Shown here: piece by piece, positions 11,240 to 25,055 of the stretch
How the letters are laid out: the number at the start of each line of letters is the position of its first letter
Numbering within the stretch: position 1 is the first letter of the stretch
Source: Cruorifilaria tuberocauda
Taxonomy: Eukaryota > Nematoda > Chromadorea > Rhabditida > Onchocercidae
Assembly: GCA_013365365.1 (NCBI GenBank)
Contig: JABVXU010000177.1
Location: 1-64,000 of the forward strand
Direction of reading: 5' to 3'
DNA length: 64,000 nucleotides
The notes under the pieces: generated by a model
What the model was told of the DNA's origin: nothing
The model's input: the letters and a program-made list of their open reading frames with translations, nothing else
Database searches by the model: none
Made by a program: the position numbers and the translations under genes

Positions 11240-14200
11240 ATGGAAGATTTACCGCTTGATAAAATTCTTGCAAAATTACCACTTACTCGAGAGCTGGTAG
11301 CTGCAATCCACGGAAATGATGATAATATGGAAATGGATGACCGTATCGAAAAGTTTTGTGAAACATTTTGCAAAGTAAGCATTTACTTTGTTTTTCATTT
11401 TAGATAAATTTTCTTGAAGAAATAAGATTATCTAGAAAAGAGACGGGAAATTTATTGATATCTTGCAATTCAATGGTTCTTTTTCTTTACTGATTTTAAT
11501 TAAATATCTATGACGTTAACCTGAAAGTAAAGTTATGATATTGACTACTAATATGATTTTATATAATATTTTTTAGAAAAGTTTTACAATATTTTTCAAA
11601 TTCTTCATATATCTGTAATAAATTATACCTCAATTTTTCGTATTTATTTCTGAACTTTTCACTTTTTCTTTCTTTTTAATTTTCAAAAACTTTGTGAGAA
11701 TTATTTAGGAAGGATTGGAAACAAATGCTGTATTGGATGAAATAGAATTATGGCTTTGGTATTTCACTGGTAAATCGAAAACTGACAAAAGTGCTGATCG
11801 ATGCCTTTCATTTTTTGTGAAATGCAGTTTAAGGATGCTTTTATCGGATACAGTTACACCTCCGCTTTTGACTCTTCTTTTGAGACATATCGAAAATGTA
11901 AGAATAATATTTTCCATAAATAGCAAATCAAAGCAATATTGATGAATTGTAAAACGATTCAAGATTTAACTATTTATAAAATATGCGCTTATTTATACGA
12001 TGAGTTCACGTGTATTACTTAAAGTATGAAAGTTTGGTTAGCAACAACATGCTTTTCCTCTTAAAATGATGTTAGAGAATTTGGGCCATAATAACTGATT
12101 ATTTAATACTATTTCAGATTCAATTCTCAGTTTGCGATACCTCACGATATCGATGTTGCCGATTGATAACATTAATTTTTGAAGGTACTGAAGAGATAGA
12201 AGCAGATTATGAACCCACCAGCTGTAGAGAAGAAGGAAGTTTGCCTACGGAAGTGATGGATAGTCTGATTATGATCTTGCAGGGTAGGATATATGATAAG
12301 GTAAAGTTTTAATTTTTTTTAAATAGTAGAATTAATAACTATATTACAGCGCATGGTGCAAGACCTGAGTAGCTGACATGTCGAAGAACTAAAGATCATT
12401 CAGTTGATATTTAATTTTACAGAATGATTGACTCGAAAGAACGCACAAGAGTTTGCTTCTTTTATAAAAACTTTAGAACCCATTGGTACGAGCTGAGGTG
12501 ATTCGATCATTGTCCGTTTTGTACAGAATCGATGACAGAAAAGGTGAAAATGGATTTGATTGCATCAAATGTAAGTTAAGCTTCTTGTTTTGATGAAGGA
12601 ATGACAGGATAATTTCAGAAACTGAATGAATCATATTTGTTGGAATTTAGAAGGGAATTTAAAAACTAGGATATAACGTTCACAATAATGTGATACTTGA
12701 GAAGATAGATAGTGCGAAAGATTATTTCTTAAAGAGTTGCCGTTGCATTACAAATAATAGCTATTAGAAGAACCTCAGTCACTCAATGGTTTTGAGTTTT
12801 AAAATTTGGATATCAAGTCTTTGTAAGTTGAGCGAAGAGCATCTTTCTTTGATAGTAGGAAAATGTTTTTTCTCATTAAATTTTTTTACGGATCAAATTC
12901 TGTTTTATTTTTCCGAAATTATTGAAGCCCTCTTTTTCCTAAATTTACTTTTAGACATCCTTGATGCTTTAAAAGACATTTCACGTGATGTACGGACAGA
13001 GGCAGTTCACTGTATACCGTTATTATCTGAAAACAATATTTCGACATTCATTTCAATGATTTTGATGGAAAGTGATAGTGAAGTTCGTCGTCTTGCTTTC
13101 AGCCGAATTGCGTGCAATTTGCATGTGCGTTCACTTACTGTCCAACAACGAATGCAACTGCTTAAAGCTGCATTTGCTAGCGAGGATGGTACTACTATTA
13201 TTTTATTAATTTACAACAATTTTAAACCTAATACTTCAGGTTCTTGATCAAATTGATCAATCTTCCAAGTAACCCTGCTTATTTCGTATTTTTGAATTGA
13301 TACCATTCAGGATATCCATTTGCTCTATTTTCTTGTTTGGGAAACAAGTTTTCAGCACTGTTACGGAAAATTGCTGAACGAATGGTCATGAACTGGGCTG
13401 GAAAGGATATAGTACCACTACTTAATCTTCTGCAACATCTCGATTTTCTCTCTGATTCACAGACAACCCAGCAGGTAAGCGGAGAATTTTCAAATTCATT
13501 CTCGAAGATTTTCACAGATCGAAGACCAATTTAGAGTTTATCGTTTACTAACCATTGCATAACTTTTGTAACAGTTTTAATGATTTTCTAAGTAAAATTT
13601 TTTATAGTATAGGATTTTTCTGATCTAGCTTCCAGGCTCAGGTGAGGCACACGAAAATAGATTATTTTGCTTTTGATTATCCCTCAATTATAACTTTGAT
13701 GCTTGGTTAATCCATGAAATTTGGAAGAATTATTAAACAATTTGAAAGCAAATTATATACATTCTGCAATTTATTTATTTCTCTCCAGATTTTTGTGTTT
13801 TACAGGCTTTAATGGTATTTCTCAAAAATTATCAACGCGAAATAGGAAATGCACGAACCTGTCAAATGTTAACGAATCTGCATGAACTGTGCAGTTCCAA
13901 ATCGGCTAAAACAAATATAACTTCATATACGGACTTCGTTAATTATGATATACTTGATCGACGAAATTATACCGAACTACGCCACAGGTTTTTTCATTCT
14001 GTAATAATTCGATTGAATTGCAATAATTCATATTATTGGCATATTTGAAAATTTTCGTCTTAAATTTTGTCATTTATTACTTGGTTCGTTGGTTGACTGC
14101 CCATGAAAATGAATTTGTTTTGTCTATAAATAGTCTAGCTGGCTGTCAGGAAATGTTAATGTGGAATGCTAAATCTCTTTTACAGTTAGGATCAATTGTA

Positions 14201-17200
14201 ATTCACTTTTTAAAAATAGTTGAGCATAGCAAAAAGTAGGACATCAAGCGACGAAGTATTTGCAGAAAGTGAAAATGCAGAATGGTCAAGATATTATTAA
14301 GAGACTATAATAGGGAGCAATCAGATTTTCAGTTCCAACAACAACTTGTATGTGATAGCTGGCCGTATATATATTTGGCGAAGTTTGTGTGAATATTGCC
14401 AATTAAATGCTGTTGATGAAGCAGATCGCTGTGAATCTTTACACGTTTTGCTCCCCGATATGATCGATTTCATTGACTTCCTTTACAAGTATTATCTATG
14501 ATTTTCTTGCTAAAAACATTCGAGCACATAAGTTCAAATCTTAAAAAGTTAAAGTTGATCGAAAAAGAATTTTTAAACTAAAATTAATTTTTTTGTTTTG
14601 AAAAGTTTTGAAAATCTCGAGAACTGCTTGGAAGGAGTGCTTAAGATTTCTGTTAAAATTATCGGCTCAGTGTTAGTAAACATGTCTCTCTATATTTTCC
14701 TTTTAAATTTCACGCTACATCTAAACTCGTAATTTATACTGGTCATTTTTTGTTCTTCTTTTTCGTTGAATTAAATTTTTTTAATGAAGCTGTCTTTTTA
14801 CTTTATTCATTTAAGCTTGATTAGTGGCGATAAAAGAAATGATTTCAGTAGCTTAGCTACATGGACGGCCTCTACAGATTCTGTGCAGGGAGTTCTTGAA
14901 GAATGTATCATCCACCAGTTGTGCTTACTAACACGATTATTTGATCAAACCGATCGAGTCGGAATGTAAGCTGAACATTTCTTATGTTTCATATTCATTG
15001 CTATTATTTTTTTACGTCTATTCAAATTCATGTCAGTGTAAGCTTTGTTAACAATAATAGTCAACGAATTCAGGGAAAAGTGGCTGAACACATTAGAAAC
15101 GATCATCTCGACACGAGATTTACCAAATTCAGAAAAAGTGCTGGAGTTCGCCGTGTATGAATTATTCGATTTATTCTATGAAAAGCAAGGGAAGCTGGAG
15201 GTTAGAGTTGAAGGATTTTCCATCAGGTGTTTCAGAGTTTTAAAAATATATATTCATATAGTCTTCACATGTGTGAACTTTCATTCCTTCTTTTGTAAGA
15301 CATGATAGTTTATTGACTTTTTTGGTGGAAAAAATCAACGTTGCTTAATTATGCATTATAATAAAATGAATAATAATTGAATTGAAACTTCCATTGCCGC
15401 AATAAGAATTTCTCTCTGAATTGCAGGAATTTCTCGAATGGTGTTGTTATCGTATAAACAGTTTTCTTACACCTGATTTGAATGAAACTGAAGAACTGCC
15501 TCTTACAAGAGTTTTGCTGGCTAAGCTTGGGGTAGATTACGCTATGTCTTGTGGAACGGTCGAAGAAGACAACAATTATGAGGTTGAGTTTCAATTTATT
15601 TTATATTTTTTATATATTTTATATATAGCAAATTTCATTTGCTTTAAAAGCTCGATGCAAATAATGATGAAGATTCTTCATTTTTTAGCCAAAAAGTCAC
15701 AACATGCATCGTTCTTTGCTGTTACTTCGTGCTATAATGCGAAATTCTTGCCTTGCCAAAGTTACTACCTTTTTGAGAACTGCGTTTGATCAAGTGGTTT
15801 GTCGTCGGCATTTTTTAATTCGATTATTAGATTTTTTTTCTCGTTCTTTTAATCTCTTTTTTCTCAGAGTCGAAATCTGTTAAATGCCAGTGATAATTTC
15901 GATTCAACTTTCATTGTTTTACTTTAATAGTTGCAGTGTGAATGACAGTTGAAAATTTCACAATAGTTTTATCAGCATCACTTTTCAATCACAATTAGAA
16001 TCTTGCAGGTGGACACATACTGCACAACTTTGGATCCGATGATCTGGGCTTCCCTTTCTGAAGTAATTGGTATTGGTGTAGCAATTGATAGACAAATTGC
16101 TCGTGAACGAATTCATGTGTTACGTTCTGCTATTGAAGTCGAAGGAGCACCTGCGCGTGTTAAGGTCTAGCTAGATTATTACATTAGAAAGATGGAAGGT
16201 GCTGTGATTTGATAAGCATGGTAAAGTATAAGTATAATCGTTAATTCATATAGGTTCAAAATGACAGATTCAAAAAACTTTTTCAAAAATTCAAAAAACA
16301 GTTTCCAATGGATTAAACTAATCAACTGCAATGGTTAAAACATTCACAAGCTTAATGATATGTAGGCATTGGCTCTTACTTATATAGCTGTATGCGCGAT
16401 TTTGCAAGGTTGTGCAACAACTGCTAAGTTATATTATCCGGAAATCGTAGACAATGGTATTGCAAAGGGACAAATGTTTCTGCAAGTTTTTGAAGGATTT
16501 ATATTTGATGAAGTAAGCCTGAAGTTTATGCAATAATTGAAAATTGAAAGGTAAGTTTAAAAACTTTCAGAATTAGCATTCTTCAAGTTTCTTCCTGAAG
16601 TCCTTTTATTTCCATAGAGTGGAAATGGTAGGTTCTTTATAAATGAAATTTTGATACGATGATCTGTAAGATGATTCTAAAACATTTGTAATTCTGCCCA
16701 ATGGATCCAAATAGGTAAAAAATATTAAATTCGGCTCACTTATATTTTTATATAAGCATTTTATATAGAAGGATAAATCTTTAGATTATAAAACAGAAAA
16801 ATTATTTCTAATCATTGCATGTAAAATTGGAAGGCCTTGGAAGTTTCTTTGTAGGAAGCGGAACTTTCTTTTGCGGCTGTTGAAAGTATTGGTAAAGTAC
16901 TATATCACGGATGCTTTTTCTTCCCGTCTTCATTAGCTGGCTTACTTCTGCGATATTTTGATAGCTCATGCCAACCATATCCATATGCTTTTCTGAATTA
17001 TTTTTTTAATTTCTATCCCGCGTCAAACAGGTAAAAATTTCTTTTATTTTAGAAAAATAATTTCTTCAACTTTATTTCATTTATCCTTTCTTCTTATACT
17101 TCATTAGTTCTTTTATTGAGTTTCATTTTATTTTTGTATGTTACCAAGAACTTTATTTTTATTTTAGATCCATATTAATTTAAATCATTTGGGACATTGC

Positions 17201-18405
17201 AGATCTCATAAGTTATTAGAACTGATTTTTATAAGAATATTATTGCAGGAAATATTGTAGTAAATTAGCATTTTGCTCCCAACGTAGAGAAGAGAGATAA
17301 GCATGATATTCTGGTAATTTATCACAGTTATTGTTGTGATAACTATTAATCGAGCTTTAAACAGGGAAAAAACCTTGCATTAGTGATAATTAATGGAAGC
17401 TAAGTAGAATATTATTTCTAGTGTTATTTTTATTACAGCATCAACCAGCATAAGTTAATTGCCGCATTGAGGCATGCTCTGAAAGCATTAGATGAAGCGC
17501 AATATGGTGGAAAAGTATTAACTAATATTGATTTGAGCAGAATGGTCAACTTTGTGGCTAAAGCAGTTAGAAAATCAACACTTTCAAATTCTGCTAAGAA
17601 ACCGAAATTAGAGCAGGTAAGGAAGGTTATTGTTCAATAATTTTCAAAAACTGGTAGTAAAGAAGTTATTGCTTTTTCTAATTACTGAAGCAGAAGAAAA
17701 TGAGAAGAAAAGTACTCAAGTTTAGTTATGTGGAGACGAGATTAGTGATTAATAATTTTGCGATCATTAATTATTCTGTTTTGCTATTTGGAACTTGAGC
17801 CACTGGACTTATTATTTCATTGTATTTATATTATGAGAAAAAACAGTTTCTACACAATTGCGTACTTTAAACTCTAACATCTAAGTTAAATAGTTGGATG
17901 TTTTTTCTTTCTTTGCTGTTACGGTGGTAGTTATGCAATTTTAGACCTATCCTCCGCAATTCTTTCTTATCAGTTGTCTGCTGGATTGGGTTATCAATAA
18001 TGCCGAAAGTAATTTGAGCTCAGCTTGCGTAGGAGCTCTCGCATATACTTCACCGGAGGAGTTTAGTGACAACAACAAAGCATATTCTCATCTACTCAAG
18101 CTAATCGCTCGATGTATCAATGTAATATCTGCAAAGCTTTTACCGTGTAGTTTTTGACGTATTTATGCCCTGCCAGCTATTTATTTAGTGTTTATCTTTT
18201 TTCTTCCAAATTAGAATGGACAAGTAATAGTAGTACTTTTTCTAACATTTTCGCTACTTTTTTAAAATCAAAGTTTCAAACTTTTTCAAGCATTTTCGAC
18301 TTCTTGCAGGTGTTATTTACACATGAACTTGATAAATTGATACCAATAGCTCGACGATTTGAAAGACGGCTTAAGCATGAGGAAAGGAATGAAGGTGAAA
18401 AATAG
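11240..18405 (+). CDS. capg-1: Condensin subunit CAP-G (condensin complex subunit 3)
   Basis: Eighteen exons join in frame to about 919 aa: 11240-11374, 11709-11897, 12118-12300, 12477-12570, 12955-13188, 13356-13474, 13806-13987, 14333-14488, 14816-14965, 15074-15200, 15427-15582, 15689-15793, 16009-16164, 16366-16512, 16855-17030, 17439-17616, 17945-18121, 18310-18405. The protein is a HEAT-repeat solenoid. NPLVRAEVIRSLSVLYRI and DVRTEAV are typical HEAT helices, and EVRRLAFSRI...HVRSLTVQQRMQLL matches the conserved CAP-G core. Later segments (KWLNTLETI, CILQGC-type helices) follow the CAP-G C-terminal domain. CAP-G binds the kleisin CAP-H and helps condensin compact mitotic chromosomes. 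Length is near the family norm (~1000 aa). Alternative acceptors exist for exons 6 (13310) and 9 (14855), and the exon 12 donor may be 3 nt later. The symbol is by homology to C. elegans. Confidence 0.9.
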
Positions 18406-20540
18406 TTACTTAATTGAACAAAAGTTACGTAATTACTGTCAGTTTCTGACTTGTATAATGTATTAATATTTGCCAATTTATCGCTGTGATTTAGATGCTT
18501 TTCTCAATTGGAATTCTGTTTGCGGACTAAACCTGTTGGATCTTTTTTCATTCATTTTATTTAACTCCTCATGATCTTTGTTTCATCATTAATTTATATG
18601 TTTTTTTCTCGATTATTTTGCATCTTTACTTAATCCATCCCCTTTACCCGATTATGTGATCAACAAAGCTGCTTCTGACTACTTACCTTCTCATCTCTTG
18701 AATCATCGCGATAATTATTTTCTCTCAAAATCTTTCAGTTTATTCGTTTACTAAGTTATTTTCGTTTCGATTGAACCTTTTCTTCACATAACTTCCATCA
18801 ATATCAACTATTACCCATTGAGTTTTCTCTTCTCGTCATCCTGCGCTGGCAGTCTGATAGCAGTAGCTCCGAAGTAAACTATCAACATATGCTTTTAGTG
18901 AATTCAAGAAGAGATATCTTTGTCCTCTACGTTTAGACATCAAAATTTTCGTTTCACACGGAAGACTTAATTGCTTAAAAAGATACGGAGAGTTCTATGA
19001 GTTAAGGGTAATGAATTCTGCAAACAATTCAGATGAAATAATACATAAATTATCTTGCAAACACTGTAAAAAGTCACATATAGACACCTTTTACCATAAA
19101 AATAGAAAAATTAAGAAAATTATCTCACTTCTGATAAATATTGCTTTTCAGATTAAAACAGCAAAAATCCTTCGATAAGTTATGAACGTTGTTTTTTTTA
19201 TATCGAAATTTATTGCTATGTAACTAAAAACTTATTTAGTTATAAAAACTCGAAAAGTTAAAAGTTCGAGATACTTTTAACAGTCTGTTTTTCATGATAA
19301 TTTTTGAATTGTAATATTTGGTTTGCTTGCCATTATTTTAACATTTACTCGTTATTTGTTAATGATTTGATTGTTTCTGTTCTGCTACTTACTTTTTGAC
19401 TTCTTTATCTGATTCAATTTTAGAAAACTTTTGCTAGTCGAAAAACATGGGAAATATTTAAATTGCGTTTTCCAAAAATATGGGAATATTTGTACATATA
19501 ACCACATATCAACGTCATACTTCTTGATGTGATAATTATCATTGTCATATTTGATTTTCTGTATATAATGTTAAAGGTTTGGAAAAATTTTTTGAAATTA
19601 AAATTTGACTCATCAACTAGGGATAACGCTCTCATGAGGATATGAAAAATTTGACATGTGACAATGTGCTTATTATCGAAATAGCATTTCTATGTTTATT
19701 TTAGATAACTGTCAAGTTTCATAATGGTAAGTTTGATAATGTGGTAAGACCTTGTAAACATGTCTACTGTGACACTTGACCTTTCCTTTTATACCGAATA
19801 TTTTAGTGGCATAAGTTTTCAGTTGAATGTTATATAACATTAAATAGGGATAGGAAAAAAAATACACATTGAAGCATTTTGATGATGAAATGTTAGATGA
19901 ATAATGCCGATCTAGCAATATCAGATAAGCATGAAGTTTTACGATTGAGAACTAAGCTCTTATGGGATACTGCAACCAGATTAAATGATGGTTAATTTTA
20001 ATTTTAACTTTTATATTCGATAATAAGTTCTTGTTAAATATAAAATTGCAAAATACAATTGCTTGTTACTTATAAAAATGAAGAAATAGTATGGTGAAGA
20101 TATATATCTATGTTGAGGTTAAATTAAACTTACTTTTTAAAGTTTATGTTTACTAGCAAAAATGATCAATTGAGTAAAAATAAAGATATATTTATCTAGG
20201 TATTCAAGAGAAGAATAATGGAAAAAGAAAGATTATTGGCTTATAAAAACAATATGGATAGGTGTTGCAAGAGATTAATTTTTTATGCAAAAAATACAAA
20301 TAGTTGATATCTTATAATCAATTATATATCATAATTGTACCTTTGTTTCTAACAATCTTTTTGAGTTTCTATTATTATTATCATTATTTATATTATGCTT
20401 TAGATGATAGTACAATATTATTATGCATTAGAATATTAGAATTTTCAGGAAAAATTTGTCATAATTACGAATAATCATTCTCATTACTGATATCACTAAT
20501 GATATTCATAAGTGATATTCATAAAGCAATTATCAATATT

Positions 20541-20870
20541 TTCTCTCTCTCTCTCTCTCTCTGTCTTCCTTTTTCCTCTTTTGATTTATTATTTATTTAT
20601 CGCTTCAAAAAAAAAAAGTAATCATTAATTCCATTGATAATATTGAAGAGAGATATAACAAATTATCAATTAATATCTTTGGAGAAGATGAGAAAAACTC
20701 AATTTCATTAAGGAAAGGAAATGAAATAGGCCAAGTAATATTGGTATACAATTTGCAAAAACGTATAAGATGGATTGAAATTGCAAATCATAGAATATCT
20801 CTCTCTCTCTCCCTCTTCCTCTTCCTCTCTGTCCCTCTCCCTTTCTTTCTCTCTCTCTCTCTCTCTCTTC
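20541..20870. repeat. CT-rich microsatellites
   Basis: Two pyrimidine tracts: (TC)n at about 20541-20563 and an interrupted (CT/CTCTTC)n tract at about 20797-20868, separated by ordinary AT-rich sequence. Simple-sequence repeat with no coding role seen. Confidence 0.85.
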
Positions 20871-21294
20871 ATGTTATACATTGTTATATAGAAAAAGAAA
20901 AAAAGAGTTCAATAGGTGAAAATGTACAAGCCTTCAATAATGCTAAACATTTCAAAATACTCAAATACTCCTCACCCTTTTCTTCTCTTCTAAAATATTC
21001 CCTCTAACTAAGCTATTCGTTTATTCTTTACTCTCTTTTCATACAATTGAAAAATATTAGTAATGAAATTGAATTGTGCAAATGACAGACACATCGATGA
21101 TTCATTTTTCACGTTTATTCCAGCAAAATTTACGTCGTCATATGACGGAATTATACGTGAAATCTGCTAATATAATTCATTTTCAATTTAATCTTTAATA
21201 TATTACTCCTCCTCTTTTCTTCACTATCTTTAAAATAAATGAAAAAAAAATTTGTGCCTATCTTATTGATAATATATATTACCTCGTCATATAT

Positions 21295-21760
21295 CCAATT
21301 GATATATATATTATATAACATACACATACATACACGCATACATACATATATATATAACGCACATACGCATTCACACGCACACAAACGTATACACGTATTT
21401 ATAGAAGCACACGCATTCACACGCACACAAACGTATACACATATATATAGACGTATACACACGCACACACACACGAATATATACGTATACACGTATTTAT
21501 AGAAGCACACGCATTCACACGCACACAAACGTATACACATATATATAGACGTACACACACACGCATATACACGTATACACGTATTTATAGAAGCACACAC
21601 ATATGTATCACATAGATAGATGGATATATGTATAGACAAATATATAAAGGGACGGACAGACAGGCACACACATACACATACACATACACATACATACACA
21701 AATATACACACACATATACATACACATGCACATACACACACACATAACACATATACATTC
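21295..21760. repeat. CA/TA-rich minisatellite
   Basis: Alternating ACAC/GTATAC/ATAT sequence containing higher-order repeats of roughly 100-130 bp that share ACGTATTTATAGAAGCACAC and GCATTCACACGCACACAAAC. Purine-pyrimidine alternation is nearly continuous, which favours Z-DNA-like or slipped structures. It is open in several frames on both strands, an expected artefact. Confidence 0.9.
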
Positions 21761-24056
21761 GTTACTTTATCATCCATTAGCTTTTATGAGTTGAGCCAAG
21801 GCTTTCATTTCATTTTTCTCCTTTATCCTATCCCTCACACCCTTTTTCATCTCACTTGTTGCATCGTTGCAGAAATTACTTTTCTCAATTTATTCGAATA
21901 TATTACTCAGTAAATTTTTTTTTCCAATCATTTCAAATAAACATAAATATGATTGATTGAGTTTTTAAGCAGATGAAAATGATAATTTATTCTTTGACTC
22001 CCTAACTTTCATCATTGCTTTAACTAATCTCTAAAATGAGCAATGAAAAAATAAAAAGAAAAATGATGTGAAAAGTTTTCGATTAGATTTGAAGATGAGA
22101 TGAAACAATGAAGAAAAAATTTTATAAAGTTATATAAATGTAAATGTAAATAATTAAATTAAAGTAATTAATTAATTTTTTTCACTTACACAACTTATAC
22201 TTGTCTTTTTTTTTAATTCTTATCTTTAAATAAATTCATGAATGAAATTGATAAGAATGCTAAGATGAAAATTGTATTTTAGAGCTTATTTGCTTATCTT
22301 GCTTAACTAATTAAATATTTCATTTTCTGTCTATTTTTTTTCCTATCTTTCATTTCTACAAATAGTCTTTTTTTTCCCATCTGATTGGAATAAGTCCTTT
22401 TCGGTCTTAATTTCATTTAATTTCCTTTTTCCATTTTCTCCAAATGCTATCTACCCCATTGAAATGCCATAGTCTTCTTTTTATCCTCTCTTCTTTTCTA
22501 AATCAAAATATATGTATTTGAAAGAGTAACTAAAGTTTAATTTGAATTTTTATATGATTTAAAATTTCACTGAAATATTGAGTGCTTGCAAGAAGTGATG
22601 ATGTTAGGGAAATGAGTAAGATGAAAAGGAGAGGAATGAAGAATTGCGGTGGTGGAGGGAGACGGGAATAAGGAATTGTGGTGGTGAAAATAAGACGGAA
22701 AAATAATTCAATGCAAAAAGAAAAATTTTCCGGAAAATGATCATTGATGTGCTATGACCTGATTCTTCAATATTAATAATTTTACAGACACTTTCCTTTT
22801 ATAGTAAAAAAGTTTTTGGCTATAAACTATAATTTTTTTTCTCTTTGATTAAACGTACGTTTAATATAGTTAAAGAAATTGAACGTGGAAACGTGTTTTT
22901 CTTTTTTCGTTTACGGGAAAAGCAAATTAAATGCGGAACAGAACTAAATTTACACCAGAACTAAATTATAATCTATCATTCATATTCGTGAATTTAGGAA
23001 ATTCAAAAAAAAAAAAAAAAGAAAGGAAATCTTCAACCATTTTTCAGCCATCTATAATTTCCTTATTGACTTCTTGCTTTGCATTGCACTAGAATTATTC
23101 CAACATAAAAAATGCTAAGCTGTAAATTGAGCATCAAAAGACTTCAAAATAATTTTAAATCCTATAGTTTTTTTTTTCTTTTAATTTCACTGTTCAGTGT
23201 TCTTCATTCATTATAAATATTTTTTTTAAGTGAAATAATAACTTCATTTATTTGATAATTTATATTAGAAAGCATATTTCTTAATTATTGATTATTTAAA
23301 TTATGAACTTAACTGAAATTTGAAATTATGAACTTTCAAAATTTATCTTTGAATGATAAACAAACGAGAAAAAAAAATATTGAATTAAATAATAATGGAA
23401 AAGATAAATTAAGTCTATTTTAAGTTTAAAATTAAAAAAATTTATCAAATAACAATTTTAGAACAGTTATTCAAGAGCATTTATAATGCATGAAAGATTG
23501 AAAGTTTAGAAGCATCTCAAATAATTGCATACATCTTAAACTTAAATTCCATTATCAAATTTATACTACATTTTAAATTGATACAAACTTGTATCTTCTT
23601 TTTGTAATCTTCCTAACTTTATCTTAATTATTACTATTATTATTGCTTCTAGATATAATTTTGAATTAATCGATTATTATTTATCACAAATATTTCATGA
23701 TTGAAAAGTTCCGTTCTAAATTTTCCTTTCATCTTTTTTTTTTTTTGTTTTGCTCCTTTACAGTTGTTAGTATCAGTCACCTGTTTATATTAGCTAACAA
23801 ATTTTAATTTTTTAGAAACTTTTGAAGTAACAAAAAAAAATGGGGAAAGCTAAGCTAATATGATGATAACCAAATTACATTTTAAAAAGAAAAAACAATC
23901 AATACTTTTTAGCATTTTTAAAATTAAAAATTGAAAATGATCTCAAAAAATTTTTGCACTTTTTTTTTGAAAGAATTATTCATTTGAGATTATGTACTGT
24001 TTGTTCCATTTAAAGGTTTTTTTTTATTTTTCAATGAAAAATAATTGAAATAACAA

Positions 24057-24235
24057 GAAGGAGAGAGGGAAAGAGCGAGAGAGAGAGAGAGAGAGAGGGA
24101 GGAGAGAAGAAGAAAGAAGAAAGAAAAGATAAATTTCGTTTAGCGTTTAATTTTGTAGTTGAAAGTTGAATAGACTCTAATAAACAATGGAGAACGAAAG
24201 ATAGAGGGAGAGAGAGATAGAAAGAGAGACATAAG
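24057..24235. repeat. GA-rich purine tract
   Basis: Interrupted (GA)n/(AGAAG)n purine-rich DNA, densest at 24057-24125 and again at about 24200-24232. The mirror-type purine run could act as a GAGA-like promoter element for the RapGAP gene 0.8 kb downstream, but that is only a guess. Confidence 0.75.
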
Positions 24236-25055
24236 GGCTAATTGATATTTAGAAATATCATGGAAATTTAGTCTTCAATATTTTTAAATAAATTGGTTAT
24301 TTTGGAATATTTATGTAATCAACTATTGTTGATTAGCTTATATTCCTAAATTGATATCATTAGGATTATTTCTTTCAAATATTATTAACATTTCATGAAT
24401 TTTCAAATTTTATTCAATTTAAAAACGAAACAAACTGACCATTTGACCTGACAGTTAGCTTACGCTTATTCCATACTTAACGTGAAATTTTATGGAAAAG
24501 ATACATGTGGAAATGGTGTATGCAAATGACGTAAATAATAGTAGATGATAATTTGTCAATAATTAATTCATTTCTAAATTGAAGTTTATCTCATTTTCAC
24601 TTTGTCACAAATTATTGTAATTAGAGAAAAATCAATAAATGTTCTATTTGAAAAAAAAATTACGGATATTATTTTCTACTCTCTTTAAGAGATTAAAATT
24701 TATTGGAATTTATAATGTAAACGAATTTTTTTGTTTTTCAATTAATTTAACAGATTACTAATTATTTTAACTATTATATAAATTTACATAAGAAAGATGT
24801 TCATTTGAAATTTTATTAAATGTTCAACTTTATCATAAAATTGAAATGTTCATTTTCCATTTTGCGTTCGATTAAATTATTACTTTACTATATGTAATAT
24901 GCATTATTCAATACGAGAATTTTCAGGTAATTGAAAATTGAAGTAAGAGTAAATAAGGTTTTGTTCTTTTTCGGATTATAATTTAAAATGCTTTCGCTAA
25001 ACAATCTTGGAATGACGAAAGTTAATTTAAAATTGTTTCCGTAGTGCTGCCATAT

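Larger units (their letters stand above)
18406..25055. other. Long intergenic region, microsatellite-rich
   Basis: 6.6 kb with no supported gene. It holds CT-, CA/TA- and GA-rich simple repeats (listed separately) and long T and A runs. Short frames rich in Cys/Val or His/Thr at 21.2-21.9 kb are translations of the microsatellite. A non-coding first exon or distal promoter of the RapGAP gene may lie here: the ATG-containing exon at 25056 is preceded by an acceptor-like TTTCCGTAG with the frame still open. Confidence 0.5.

Noticed and set aside
21151..21913. Cys/Val-rich and His/Thr-rich frames on both strands
   Set aside because: Direct products of the CA/TA microsatellite; no splice sites or conserved domain support a gene.
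22628..22680. Forward MKNCGGGGRRE resembling the Cys/Gly cluster genes
   Set aside because: Stops after eleven codons, no signal peptide or splice context, and the DNA is simple GGTGGAG sequence.
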